DNA of 64,000 bases from a virus: positions 252,802 through 316,801 of IMG/VR virus record IMGVR_UViG_3300040801_002079. One strand, 5' to 3'. A model generated the notes under the pieces. That model had not been told where the DNA came from, did not search any database, and saw nothing but the letters and a program-made list of their open reading frames with translations. The translations under genes were made by a program, and so were the position numbers. Shown piece after piece: positions 44,035 through 52,444 of the stretch. The number at the start of each line of letters is the position of its first letter. Positions within the stretch are counted from its first letter, which is position 1.

Positions 44035-45408
44035 ATGGAAAACACCATATTCGTGCAAATTGCAAGTTACAAAGACCCCGAACTAATACCCACCTTAAAT
44101 GATTTAATTGAAAACGCGAAATATCCTGAGAATATCCATGTAGGAATCTCATGGCAACATGATGATAATGAGTCCCTAGAAGATTTCATGGACGCAGGAT
44201 TTGATGTACTGGGCTTCAAAGAGGACTTTTCTGACATTGAAGATTATCAGAAGATTACAGCGTTTGTTAATATGTCCAAGGGTGGAACCAAGCTCTCTGT
44301 TTTAGATATTGATTATATGAATACTAACGGGGCTTGCTGGGCAAGACATAAAATTCAGCAAATGTATTCCGGTGAAAAGTATACTTTGCAGCTTGATTCA
44401 CATCATCGCTTTGTAGAAGGTTGGGATGAATTGGCTGTAAATATGCTTGAGAGTCTACGTTCTGATGAATGTCCCAAGCCTTTATTGACCGCATATATAC
44501 CATCTTTTGATCCTGAAAATGATCCAGCATCAAGAATTCATGTACCATGGAAAATGGATTTTGATAGATTCATTCCAGAAGGTGCTGTATTTTTCAGACC
44601 ATCATCCATAGATGATTGGGAAGAAAGAGATCGGCCCATGCCTGCACGTTTTTTCTCCGCGCACTTTACATTTGCTGACGGGAAGTTTGCTGAAGAGGTC
44701 CAGCATGATCCCAATTATTTTTTCCATGGAGAGGAAATATCATTAGCTGTAAGGGCGTTTACGCATGGGTACGATCTCTTTCATCCTCATCGTGTTATTG
44801 CATGGCATGAGTACACCCGAAAGGGACGAACCAAAGTATGGGATGATCACACTACCCCTGAAAAAAATAAGGGTAAAGTCGAGCTTGACTGGGTTGAGAG
44901 AAACAATCTATGCCATAAGCGAAACCGAATATTGTTTGGAATGGATGGAGAAGACCCGAATCAAATTGATTTTGGAAAGTATGGTTTCGGCAATGTTAGA
45001 ACTTTACGAGAGTATGAAGAATATGCTGGTATCAGTTTTGAACACAGAGGAGTCCAGCAGGAAACTCTTGATAAAATGGAACCACCGAACAATCTTCCGT
45101 ATGAAACAGAAGAAGAATGGAAAGACACATTCTGTCGATCAAATGACGTAAGAATTTTATTCCACCGAGATGAATTGGGTGAGATAAAGGATGATTACGA
45201 TTTCTTCTATGTCGGCGCACACGATGAAGACTATGACGAAATTTATCGGGAAGATTTAACTGAGGCCAAAATCAAGCAATACCTGCAAAACGAATGGTTT
45301 GATTTTAGACTAATATTTTTAGCAAATCGTATACCTAAAACTTTCACTGTTTGGCCTCACAGCAAATCTGATGGATGGGGTGAACGTATTGTAAAAGATG
45401 TGGAGTAA
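44035..45408 (+). CDS. Polypeptide GlcNAc-transferase-like glycosyltransferase (GT60 type)
   Basis: A 457-residue protein resembling the GlcNAc glycosyltransferase family that includes eukaryotic Skp1-hydroxyproline and mucin-threonine alpha-GlcNAc transferases. Visible motifs: IFVQIASYKDPEL (5-17), VGISWQHDD (36-44), GACWARHKIQQMYSGE (99-114), the metal/sugar-site LQLDSHHRFVEGW (118-130) and FFHGEEISLAVRAFTHGYDL (about 229-248). The last about 90 residues (LFHRDE.. FFYVGAHDED) are an extra domain. It heads a tight five-gene operon, with a GGAGAAAG ribosome site. A cytoplasmic enzyme modifying phage virion protein or a surface glycan is likely; the acceptor is unknown. Confidence 0.8.
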   Translation: MENTIFVQIASYKDPELIPTLNDLIENAKYPENIHVGISWQHDDNESLEDFMDAGFDVLGFKEDFSDIEDYQKITAFVNMSKGGTKLSVLDIDYMNTNGACWARHKIQQMYSGEKYTLQLDSHHRFVEGWDELAVNMLESLRSDECPKPLLTAYIPSFDPENDPASRIHVPWKMDFDRFIPEGAVFFRPSSIDDWEERDRPMPARFFSAHFTFADGKFAEEVQHDPNYFFHGEEISLAVRAFTHGYDLFHPHRVIAWHEYTRKGRTKVWDDHTTPEKNKGKVELDWVERNNLCHKRNRILFGMDGEDPNQIDFGKYGFGNVRTLREYEEYAGISFEHRGVQQETLDKMEPPNNLPYETEEEWKDTFCRSNDVRILFHRDELGEIKDDYDFFYVGAHDEDYDEIYREDLTEAKIKQYLQNEWFDFRLIFLANRIPKTFTVWPHSKSDGWGERIVKDVE

Positions 45409-45411
45409 ATT

Positions 45412-47724
45412 ATGTCTGACGGTATTATTTTATCAGCATATGGCTCCCATAATGCTACAATCTCCATGTACCACAACGGTGAATACCACGTTGTAGAATT
45501 AGAGCGGTGGTTAAATAAGAAGAACTCCGGGTTAGCAGGGTATCTTCCAGCAAAGTATCCACAAAAGGTATTTGATGATGTTATGGAATACCTGTTCGAA
45601 AGAGCAGGTACCCGTAAAGTCGATCTTTTCCTATCCAATTATTTCACTAAGATTGATTTCACTGGATACGATATAAAGGAATTCAGAAGATTTGATCATC
45701 ACCAGTCTCACGCCGCTGGAGCATATTATCAGTCTGATTTTGAAAAGTCTTTAATTTTCACCTATGATGGTGGAGGAAACGGATCATTCTTTAACGTATA
45801 TATTTCTGAAAGTAGAGATACCGGCCCAAAATTGATTGATAGGTTCGATCTTGATCTGGGCTTCCCTTACATGGTTCTAGCCGACCACTTATCTGATATC
45901 AGAAAAGAACCTCTAAACATTGGAAATTTGGTTTATGCTGGAAAGTTAATGGGGCTTTGTGCTTATGGTACCGTTCGAGATGAATGGATGCCCCACTTCA
46001 TGAATTTCTATAAAAGGTTCCGGTATGGCGGAGATGCATTTAAGGGCGGTGCTGAAGTGCGAATTTCAGCAACAAACGAACTGTTCAGTGCAATAGGTGT
46101 TAATGATGTTGATTTCGAACTGGAAACCACGCGGTTTGACGGCGAATTTTCATGGGATATTGCGGCAACGTCACAGGCAGCGTTCGAGGAAGTATTCCTT
46201 GAATTAGCAATGCCTTACATTAACAAGTATAGCCCGGAAGAATATCCCATATGCCTTTCAGGTGGATGCGCTCTTAATGTTCTACTCAATGCCCGATTAT
46301 TAAAGATGGTGGGTAAAAACAATATTTTTGTGCCACCAAATACAAATGATTGCGGCATAGCCGTTGGTGGATTGCTAGATTACATAAAGCCGCGTGAAGT
46401 TGTGGATTTGACGTATTCTGGATTGCCCATAATGGACGAAAGAGAGTACACTGCACTAATAGAAGATAATCCTGTAAAGGCTATAGATGAAATCACCTTA
46501 GATGACTTATCAACCCTACTAGCTGAGAATTATATTGTAGGAGTGGTCAGGGGAAATTCTGAGCATGGTCCTAGAGCGCTGGGTAATCGTAGTATATTGT
46601 GTAATCCAGTGGGTGACATGAAGGATGTCCTTAATAAGAAGGTGAAAGACCGTGAATGGTATCGCCCATTTGCCCCACTGGTAAGATATGAGGATGTATC
46701 CACATATTTTGATTTCGATTCAGAAAGTCGCCACATGACGTTTGTTGCAGATGTTAGGGATACTGAGAAGTTTCCTGCCATCACGCACGTTGACGGCACC
46801 GGACGGTTGCAGACAGTTACCCGCGAACAAAATGAGTTCATATATGATTTAATAACACAGTTTAAAGAAAAGGCTGGGCATGGTGTTATTCTCAATACAT
46901 CCTTTAATGTTAACGGTAAACCAATTCTTACCAGACTAAGTGATGCCTTTAAGATTTTAATGGATACCGAATTGGATTGTGTATATTATGATGGAAAAAT
47001 AATTTTCAAAAGTAATAGAGAAAATGAATTTAATAATCTTTTAAGGTATGAGCCGGTGTCCATGGATCACACAAACTTCACCGTGTATGTTGACGCTTTT
47101 ACAAACAGTGAAGATGAATTCAAAGCACTTCTGCCAAAGTTGGATGAGCTTCAGATGCGCTATAAAAAATTAATGATAGTTCTTAATGAACGTCATATGC
47201 ATTTATTTACAGTTAAATCAGATGCCACTATAATACCCAGAGGGCAGAGGCAAATGTTTTATAGGGACATGATTGGTGGCGCAGGCTTTCCAAATAAAGA
47301 AGTTGATTTCATTAAGCCTCTGTGGTTTAAGGACATAATTGAAAACAACGCTTTGCAGTCAGATTATCACATTGTTGTCGATTTAACCTTTGAAAAATCC
47401 TTTGAAAATTTCAAAGAGTTTATGACTAAATATATGGGCGAAGCAGATGTCGCAAATAGTATCATTACTGACACTGAAGACTTTTCAACAATAACAGTGA
47501 AAGAGTTCTTATCTAAGCGCAGTAATTACGTAGAAACCAATGATAGATATCCTAGATTCGGGTTATATGCCGGATATTCAGAACTAATGTCTTGGTTTTT
47601 AAGAACATACGAAGGAAACCTACGCTACCATATGCTAAATGGGCGAGGAGAATCCAGTAGAGACTATTTAGCGATTCAATATTTAGAAAACGAAGGTAAA
47701 TTTTTAATTTTGGAACAACAATGA
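45412..47724 (+). CDS. Carbamoyltransferase, NodU/TobZ type, with extra C-terminal domain
   Basis: A 770-residue enzyme expected to transfer a carbamoyl group from carbamoyl phosphate via carbamoyl-adenylate to a sugar hydroxyl. The Kae1-like N-terminal domain has the metal histidines in DHHQSHAAGAYY (H96/H97/H100) and DGGGN (119-123). The YrdC-like C-terminal part shows GNSEHGPRALGNRSI near 381 and LNTSFNVNGKPI near 494. Residues after about 545 form an additional unrecognised domain with a second alpha/beta pattern, making it longer than the usual 500-600 aa. It begins 3 nt after the preceding gene and overlaps the next by 4 nt. Confidence 0.88.
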   Translation: MSDGIILSAYGSHNATISMYHNGEYHVVELERWLNKKNSGLAGYLPAKYPQKVFDDVMEYLFERAGTRKVDLFLSNYFTKIDFTGYDIKEFRRFDHHQSHAAGAYYQSDFEKSLIFTYDGGGNGSFFNVYISESRDTGPKLIDRFDLDLGFPYMVLADHLSDIRKEPLNIGNLVYAGKLMGLCAYGTVRDEWMPHFMNFYKRFRYGGDAFKGGAEVRISATNELFSAIGVNDVDFELETTRFDGEFSWDIAATSQAAFEEVFLELAMPYINKYSPEEYPICLSGGCALNVLLNARLLKMVGKNNIFVPPNTNDCGIAVGGLLDYIKPREVVDLTYSGLPIMDEREYTALIEDNPVKAIDEITLDDLSTLLAENYIVGVVRGNSEHGPRALGNRSILCNPVGDMKDVLNKKVKDREWYRPFAPLVRYEDVSTYFDFDSESRHMTFVADVRDTEKFPAITHVDGTGRLQTVTREQNEFIYDLITQFKEKAGHGVILNTSFNVNGKPILTRLSDAFKILMDTELDCVYYDGKIIFKSNRENEFNNLLRYEPVSMDHTNFTVYVDAFTNSEDEFKALLPKLDELQMRYKKLMIVLNERHMHLFTVKSDATIIPRGQRQMFYRDMIGGAGFPNKEVDFIKPLWFKDIIENNALQSDYHIVVDLTFEKSFENFKEFMTKYMGEADVANSIITDTEDFSTITVKEFLSKRSNYVETNDRYPRFGLYAGYSELMSWFLRTYEGNLRYHMLNGRGESSRDYLAIQYLENEGKFLILEQQ

Positions 47725-48614
47725 GTGCACATTTTGTAACTTGCATATATAATGGATTAAATCAAAGTGAACTGTGTGGCAGGCTAAATCGTGAACGCCC
47801 GTATAAGTATTCACTTTCAACCATAGCAAAAACCAATAATAAGATTATATGTTATACTTCCCCGGATGAACTGAGTGGAATGCGATCAGATTTTCCAAGG
47901 GAGCGGTTTCCTAATATCGAATTACTCCCATGGAGCCTATATGCAATGACATTCCATAAGCGGGTAAATTCTGTACGCAACAAGGACGCACATATATACA
48001 GGGAGTCCCCAGACTGGAGAGATCGCTGTGTTGAAATTATGTGGGGCAAATTCTTATTCATAAAAGATTCAATTGTAAACAATCAAGAATCTGAATATGT
48101 ATACTGGATTGATGCGGGCATTTCACATCCGGGAATAATTCATAGCAGGTTTAACCCACACTATGATCATAATATTGGGTTTGTTCGGGATTTGGATAAA
48201 TCAACCTACCCCACCACATTTAAAAACGACTTGATATTTGACGAACAGTTTATGGATAGCCTGATTAACTATACGGGTCCCGATAAGATATTGAACGTTG
48301 CTGCAAAGGGGCCACAGCATCCCAGATTAAGCTACGATAATAAATTCATTGGTTCAGTTATAGGTGGAATCTTTGGTGGTCACAGGGATTTAATGGAAAA
48401 ATATTGCAATGAGGTTACAGCGCAGTTTGAAGAATATCTTTATAATAAGGAACAACTGTGCAAAGAAGAGCAGATTATGACCGAGATACTTTCAGAAGGA
48501 ACTCTACCAATTAAGACATTCATATTTGATACATGGTACCATCCTGACTGGGAAGATCGATATAATGAGTCTCAGGTTAGTTTTTGCGACTTCTTTGATG
48601 AGATTAGAAAATGA
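47721..48614 (+). CDS. HtrL/WlaTC-family putative glycosyltransferase
   Basis: A 297-residue protein with the hallmarks of the HtrL_YibB/WlaTC family, found in surface polysaccharide loci and thought to be sugar transferases: an aromatic-rich N-terminal strand, VEIMWGKFLFIKDSI, the YWIDAGIS motif near 127-134 (acidic metal or sugar-site residue) and GGIFGG near 215. The acceptor is unknown. It overlaps both neighbours by 4 nt (ATGA), so translation is coupled to the carbamoyltransferase and the next HtrL-like gene. Confidence 0.75.
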   Translation: MSAHFVTCIYNGLNQSELCGRLNRERPYKYSLSTIAKTNNKIICYTSPDELSGMRSDFPRERFPNIELLPWSLYAMTFHKRVNSVRNKDAHIYRESPDWRDRCVEIMWGKFLFIKDSIVNNQESEYVYWIDAGISHPGIIHSRFNPHYDHNIGFVRDLDKSTYPTTFKNDLIFDEQFMDSLINYTGPDKILNVAAKGPQHPRLSYDNKFIGSVIGGIFGGHRDLMEKYCNEVTAQFEEYLYNKEQLCKEEQIMTEILSEGTLPIKTFIFDTWYHPDWEDRYNESQVSFCDFFDEIRK

Positions 48615-50266
48615 AAAATCAACTAACATTAGTTACAGCATTATTTGACTTGGGCAGAGAGCATCTACCCGAGGGGTTCAGTAGGGGGTTTGATCATTAT
48701 CTGGAATGTTTTGAAAAGCTCTTACAGGTCGATTACCCGATGGTTATATTTGTTGATAAGGAATTAAATGATTGGGTAAATGAACGTAGACAGGGTAAAC
48801 AAACACATATTGTAAATAAATCAAGAGAAGATTTAGAGTCATTTCCTTTTTACACTGAAGTTCAAGAAATAAGAACAAGCCAAGACTGGATCAACAGGGC
48901 TGGGTGGATTCCAGATAGCCCGCAAGCTAAGCTCCCATTATATAATCCCGTTGTAATGAGTAAGCAGTTCTTTATGAATGATGCAACACTTATGAATATT
49001 TTTAATACGAAATATTTCATGTGGATCGATGCTGGCATATCGAATACCATAGGTGATCCAAAGGGATACATTGATGAAGAATTTGGTGATAAGATATCCA
49101 AAGTATTCAGTAACAACAAGATGCATTATCTTTGCTTCCCCTATGAGCCTGCTGCTGAAGTTCATGGATTTGAAAAAGACGCAATGTTTCGCTATGCGGG
49201 ACAGGAAACAAAACATGTAGCAAGAGGCGGTATATTCGGTGGCAGCATAGATGCTATTAACATAATAAACGAATCATATTATGCTGAGTTGTCAGAGACT
49301 ATACGATCAGGGTATATGGGAACAGAGGAGAGTATATTCACGATTCTCACATACAAGCACAAGCATCTATGCACTTGTCATATGATTGAGTCTGATGGAC
49401 TCGTGTATAGATTTTTGGAAAAGATAAAGAACATGAAAAAGGATTCATATAACTCATTATTGGCAGTATATGTATTAACCTTTAATTTACCTAAACAATT
49501 TGCATTATGGGCTGAAAAATTTGAGAAGAACTTAGAAAATAATCTTAGGGATGAAACAGTACGCTATGTAATAAACAACTCCACTGACCCTAGCGTGGAA
49601 GCCGAATACAGCGAACTGTTTAAAAAGTATGGGTTTGAAGAACTTAAGTTTGATAATATTGGGATATGTGGAGCTAGACAGGTAGCAGCAGAACATTTCG
49701 AAGAAAATAATCACAAGTATATGATTTTCTTTGAAGATGATATGTTACTATGTGGATCAGAGGATGAAGGAAAATATTGTAAAAATGGATTCAGAAAATA
49801 TTTTCCAGATATTATTAGCAAATCTATGTCGATAATGGAAAGTGAATCATTGGACTATTTCAAGCTTTGCTTCTCAGAATTTTACGGTGATAACCATGAT
49901 AACTGGGCATGGTACAATGTCCCACAGGAAAAAAAGGACAAGTGGTTTTTAACAAATAAAAACTCAAGTGACCCAAAGAAGGTTAGAATTCATTACACCA
50001 GTGCATTTAGAGGGGTACCATATGCTGTGGGCGAGTACCACTATTGCAATTGGCCCCTGCTATTTAACAGAGAAGGCAACAGAAAGATATTTCTGGATAC
50101 CAAGTTTGAACATAAGTTTGAACAAACATGGATGAGTTTTGTAATGGAACTTATTGTGGATAAAAAAATTAAACCCGGATGTTTGTTGGGCAGTGCCATA
50201 ACACATCATAGGGAGTTTCACTATAGTAAAGAAATTAGGCGAGAAAATGAACACTACACCAATTAA
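48611..50266 (+). CDS. Fusion: HtrL/WlaTC-type plus GT2-like glycosyltransferase
   Basis: A 551-residue two-domain protein. Residues 1 to about 275 repeat the HtrL/WlaTC layout (TLVTALFDLGRE, FFMNDATLMNIFN, MWIDAGIS near 137, GGIFGG near 206). From about 280 a second Rossmann-like domain begins (LLAVYVLTFNLPKQFALWAE), with NNSTDP and then FFEDDMLLCG near 373-382, an acidic DD motif typical of GT-A glycosyltransferases. It could add two sugars in sequence. It overlaps the upstream gene by 4 nt and the downstream sulfotransferase by 20 nt. Confidence 0.75.
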   Translation: MKNQLTLVTALFDLGREHLPEGFSRGFDHYLECFEKLLQVDYPMVIFVDKELNDWVNERRQGKQTHIVNKSREDLESFPFYTEVQEIRTSQDWINRAGWIPDSPQAKLPLYNPVVMSKQFFMNDATLMNIFNTKYFMWIDAGISNTIGDPKGYIDEEFGDKISKVFSNNKMHYLCFPYEPAAEVHGFEKDAMFRYAGQETKHVARGGIFGGSIDAINIINESYYAELSETIRSGYMGTEESIFTILTYKHKHLCTCHMIESDGLVYRFLEKIKNMKKDSYNSLLAVYVLTFNLPKQFALWAEKFEKNLENNLRDETVRYVINNSTDPSVEAEYSELFKKYGFEELKFDNIGICGARQVAAEHFEENNHKYMIFFEDDMLLCGSEDEGKYCKNGFRKYFPDIISKSMSIMESESLDYFKLCFSEFYGDNHDNWAWYNVPQEKKDKWFLTNKNSSDPKKVRIHYTSAFRGVPYAVGEYHYCNWPLLFNREGNRKIFLDTKFEHKFEQTWMSFVMELIVDKKIKPGCLLGSAITHHREFHYSKEIRRENEHYTN

Positions 50267-50822
50267 AAAGTATTTTATTATCAGTCTTCCCCGGACGGGA
50301 ACAAAAAGCTTATGTAACATGGCTCACACGCTTGGGTTTAAATTTAAGCATGTTCCATCAGTTACGCTGCCTCGCCTACTCAATGAAAACGAAATACAGG
50401 TATTTGCTGATACGCCAATATTTACCCCCTCAACATTCACCGAACTTTGCAATAATGAAAATCATTATTTTATCTACATAAAGCGAGACATGGAAAGCTG
50501 GGTTGATTCTCTGGAGCGGGTTAATTTACATAATAACTATATGGCTCTCCATACAGGAAAAGTGCCAGAGAATTGTATGAACAAAATGGACCGGGAATGT
50601 CTAGAAGAGCTATTTAATAATCAAGATTATTCCACTGAGCTAGCTAAAGAGCGGTACAGATGGCACTATAATAAAGTGACTCACATTATTCCAGAGGACA
50701 GGCTTCTTGTGTATAGCTTCGATATGGGATGGGAACCTCTAGCTGCGTTCATGGAAAAAGAGCCTCCCGTGGCAGATGTGCCACAAATCAACAAAAACAC
50801 AATGTTTGATCCTATTGTTTAG
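50247..50822 (+). CDS. Sulfotransferase family protein
   Basis: A 191-residue P-loop protein. The 5'-phosphosulfate-binding loop is ISLPRTGTKSL (12-22), and the 3'-phosphate-binding segment is YIKRDMESWVDSL (77-89; R80 and S88). These are the PAPS-binding signatures of sulfotransferases. It would place sulfate on a sugar or tyrosine, probably using host PAPS. It is shorter than most cellular sulfotransferases (250-300 aa) but matches short phage forms. It closes the operon, and its end overlaps the convergent tail gene by 4 nt. Confidence 0.82.
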   Translation: MNTTPIKKYFIISLPRTGTKSLCNMAHTLGFKFKHVPSVTLPRLLNENEIQVFADTPIFTPSTFTELCNNENHYFIYIKRDMESWVDSLERVNLHNNYMALHTGKVPENCMNKMDRECLEELFNNQDYSTELAKERYRWHYNKVTHIIPEDRLLVYSFDMGWEPLAAFMEKEPPVADVPQINKNTMFDPIV

Positions 50823-51991
50823 ATTACACTAACATCAGAATCTGATGTGTTGCAAACAGATATAGTAAGTGTGTAAGTGATACTGATAGCCACATCCTTT
50901 GCTTTAGGAATTGGAGTAAAGATGATATGTGTCAGCAAACGCTCCCTTTCATTTTCGGGTATAATAGGATCATTTGCAACACCGGCAACCTGACCTGTTA
51001 TACTAGATACATTGCAATTCGCACAAACCCCATCAGTAACAATGTTACCAAAGTCGGCAGGAGCGCTGTCATTACATCCTATAACTACGGAAGAATTCGC
51101 GCCAGTGTCTTTACTCTGGAATGTGAGTAGCCCGTAAGATTGCTTACCAATAATGGTTGGATATGTCCCCCCGGAGTTATCTGTAATGAATACATATACA
51201 AATTCATTAATGGGGTCTCCTCCTGAAAGCCAACTGCCGGTATTAATGCCTTCACAAATATCACCATAGGTAATCTGTCCTGTCGGTCCAGTGCCCGCAG
51301 ATGGCGTTAAAAGTGTTGCACTATAAGACAAGCCATCTACTGTTAAATCTATCGTTAGGGTTGAGTTCAGGGGCACGGAAGATACATCGGAAGCCACCTT
51401 ATCATTCACAAATATACTAGCATACCCCGGAGAAGAAACAGCGGGTAAGCCGGGACTATAAAGCCCAATTTCATCAAATGTGAAATCTTCGTCCCCTGTT
51501 GGTGAAAGAATGGACAAATCCTGACCATTCGGTTCATTTTCATTCAGAAATACCTTTATAACAACGTTCGATTTAATACCTGCTTCCTGAGAAGTTACTC
51601 CCGCTCCAATCGGATCAGATAGGGGATCACTTCCACCCCCGGTTCTAACAGTATTGGGTCCAGCAGAGCCTGTATCGATGCCTAAATCGGTATTAGCTTC
51701 ATCCACTACCTCAGAATAGGTTTCATTATATAGACGAGACTCCCATCCATCTATTCTGCCATCGTTTGGGGGGTTAAAGATTAAATTATCACCAACATCT
51801 TTAAAGGTTCCACCGTTGCCGAAAGCCATTCGGTGAATGATTGAGTTTGGCTCATTAGCTAAAGCTCGTGCCAAAATTCGTGACATATTTTGTGGGTGTA
51901 TCGCGTTTGACTTATCAACGAGAACTTTATTATTGGTTTCATCACGAATAAGAACATTCGTTTCTATTTGTACATTCATACCGTCTTTCAT
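50819..51991 (-). CDS. Tail fibre or virion structural protein
   Basis: A 390-residue beta-rich protein with an N-terminal block (NKVLVDKSNAIHPQNMSRIL, then IIHRMAFGNGGT) seen in conserved virion structural proteins of T4-like phages. The middle has Ser/Gly/Thr-rich strands and a CNDSAPADFGNIVTDGVCANC region with three cysteines. The C-terminal part is again beta. A late promoter pair lies upstream (52010-52017 and 52026-52033) and an AGGAG site precedes the ATG. The exact place in the virion is unknown. It is encoded near other fibre genes. Confidence 0.6.
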   Translation of the reverse strand: MKDGMNVQIETNVLIRDETNNKVLVDKSNAIHPQNMSRILARALANEPNSIIHRMAFGNGGTFKDVGDNLIFNPPNDGRIDGWESRLYNETYSEVVDEANTDLGIDTGSAGPNTVRTGGGSDPLSDPIGAGVTSQEAGIKSNVVIKVFLNENEPNGQDLSILSPTGDEDFTFDEIGLYSPGLPAVSSPGYASIFVNDKVASDVSSVPLNSTLTIDLTVDGLSYSATLLTPSAGTGPTGQITYGDICEGINTGSWLSGGDPINEFVYVFITDNSGGTYPTIIGKQSYGLLTFQSKDTGANSSVVIGCNDSAPADFGNIVTDGVCANCNVSSITGQVAGVANDPIIPENERERLLTHIIFTPIPKAKDVAISITYTLTISVCNTSDSDVSVI

Positions 51992-52009
51992 TAAAGGCTC
52001 CTGAAATAA

Positions 52010-52033
52010 TATTTATACCTAACTGTATTTATA
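52010..52033 (-). promoter_or_regulatory. Two tandem late promoter boxes
   Basis: TATAAATA on the minus strand at 52033-52026 and again at 52017-52010, both exact, upstream of the gene ending at 50819. Confidence 0.75.
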
Positions 52034-52060
52034 TAAAAAGATGCAGTGCGTAAATTCAGC

Positions 52061-52068
52061 TATAAATA
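52061..52068 (+). promoter_or_regulatory. Late promoter box TATAAATA
   Basis: Exact TATAAATA, 28 nt before the small membrane-protein ATG at 52097, which has an AAGGAG site. It is divergent from the pair at 52010-52033. Confidence 0.8.
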
Positions 52069-52096
52069 TATAAAAGAGTAATTTAAGGAGACTTTT

Positions 52097-52246
52097 ATGT
52101 TTTTTTCATTTATGCTAGGCGCATTAGTTATGTTGGTTTTTGGTGTATTCGCACCCAATACATTTACCAAAATGACCGGAATGGTTCGTTCACTTTGGGA
52201 TAAAGTTAAAGAAGAAGAACAAACGGACGATTTCTCGGGAAAATAG
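52097..52246 (+). CDS. Small single-helix membrane protein, zero frame
   Basis: A 49-residue peptide. A hydrophobic helix fills residues 1-20 (FFSFMLGALVMLVFGVF), followed by a short charged tail (KMTGMVRSLWDKVKEEE). The stop TAG comes directly after the slippery sequence GGGAAAA. It has an exact late promoter and strong ribosome site, so it should be expressed. It may be a membrane anchor, lysis-related peptide or tail accessory. Through a -1 shift it can be extended by 62 residues. Too short for family recognition. Confidence 0.65.
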   Translation: MFFSFMLGALVMLVFGVFAPNTFTKMTGMVRSLWDKVKEEEQTDDFSGK

Positions 52247-52327
52247 AACGGGGCAATGATTTGCTTGCGGGGCTGTGTCCCGACAACGAAGATGAGTGTA
52301 TTGAGCGCTTAAAGCAACATTGCCCCG
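52237..52327 (+). other. Predicted -1 ribosomal frameshift signal
   Basis: Slippery G_GGA_AAA at 52237-52243 in the zero frame, a 5-nt spacer TAGAA that begins with the zero-frame stop, then CGGGGCAATG (52249-52258), which pairs perfectly with CATTGCCCCG (52318-52327). Inside the loop a second hairpin CGGG/CCCG (52268-52271 with 52279-52282) can form. GGGAAAR heptamers are known slippery sites (lambda uses GGGAAAG), and spacing and stem fit the classical layout. Confidence 0.8.
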
Positions 52328-52431
52328 ATTTAGATGAAAAATGTCTTGCAAGTTTATCCCAGATGGACTACTATCTTGTGGGAAGGGAAAACTATAATTT
52401 AACCCCTGAACAAACAGATAACAAGTCTTAA
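52243..52431 (+). CDS. -1-frame extension: four-cysteine domain
   Basis: Open frame of 62 codons entered by -1 slippage on GGGAAAA. It starts IERGNDLLAG, contains four cysteines spaced CX6CX7CX6C within an acidic helical region, then a tail ending DNKS. There is no ATG at its beginning; the nearest candidate is a weak TTG at 52261. A fusion with the upstream peptide would give a 111-residue protein with an N-terminal membrane helix. The paired cysteines suggest a helical hairpin stabilised by disulfides or metal. Independent translation is possible but less likely. thyA follows after 13 nt. Confidence 0.7.
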   Translation: MERGNDLLAGLCPDNEDECIERLKQHCPDLDEKCLASLSQMDYYLVGRENYNLTPEQTDNKS

Positions 52432-52444
52432 CTGGGAGAAAACT

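Noticed and set aside
52255-52311. Short ATG frame downstream of the membrane peptide
   Set aside because: Only 18 codons, in a different frame from the long open stretch.
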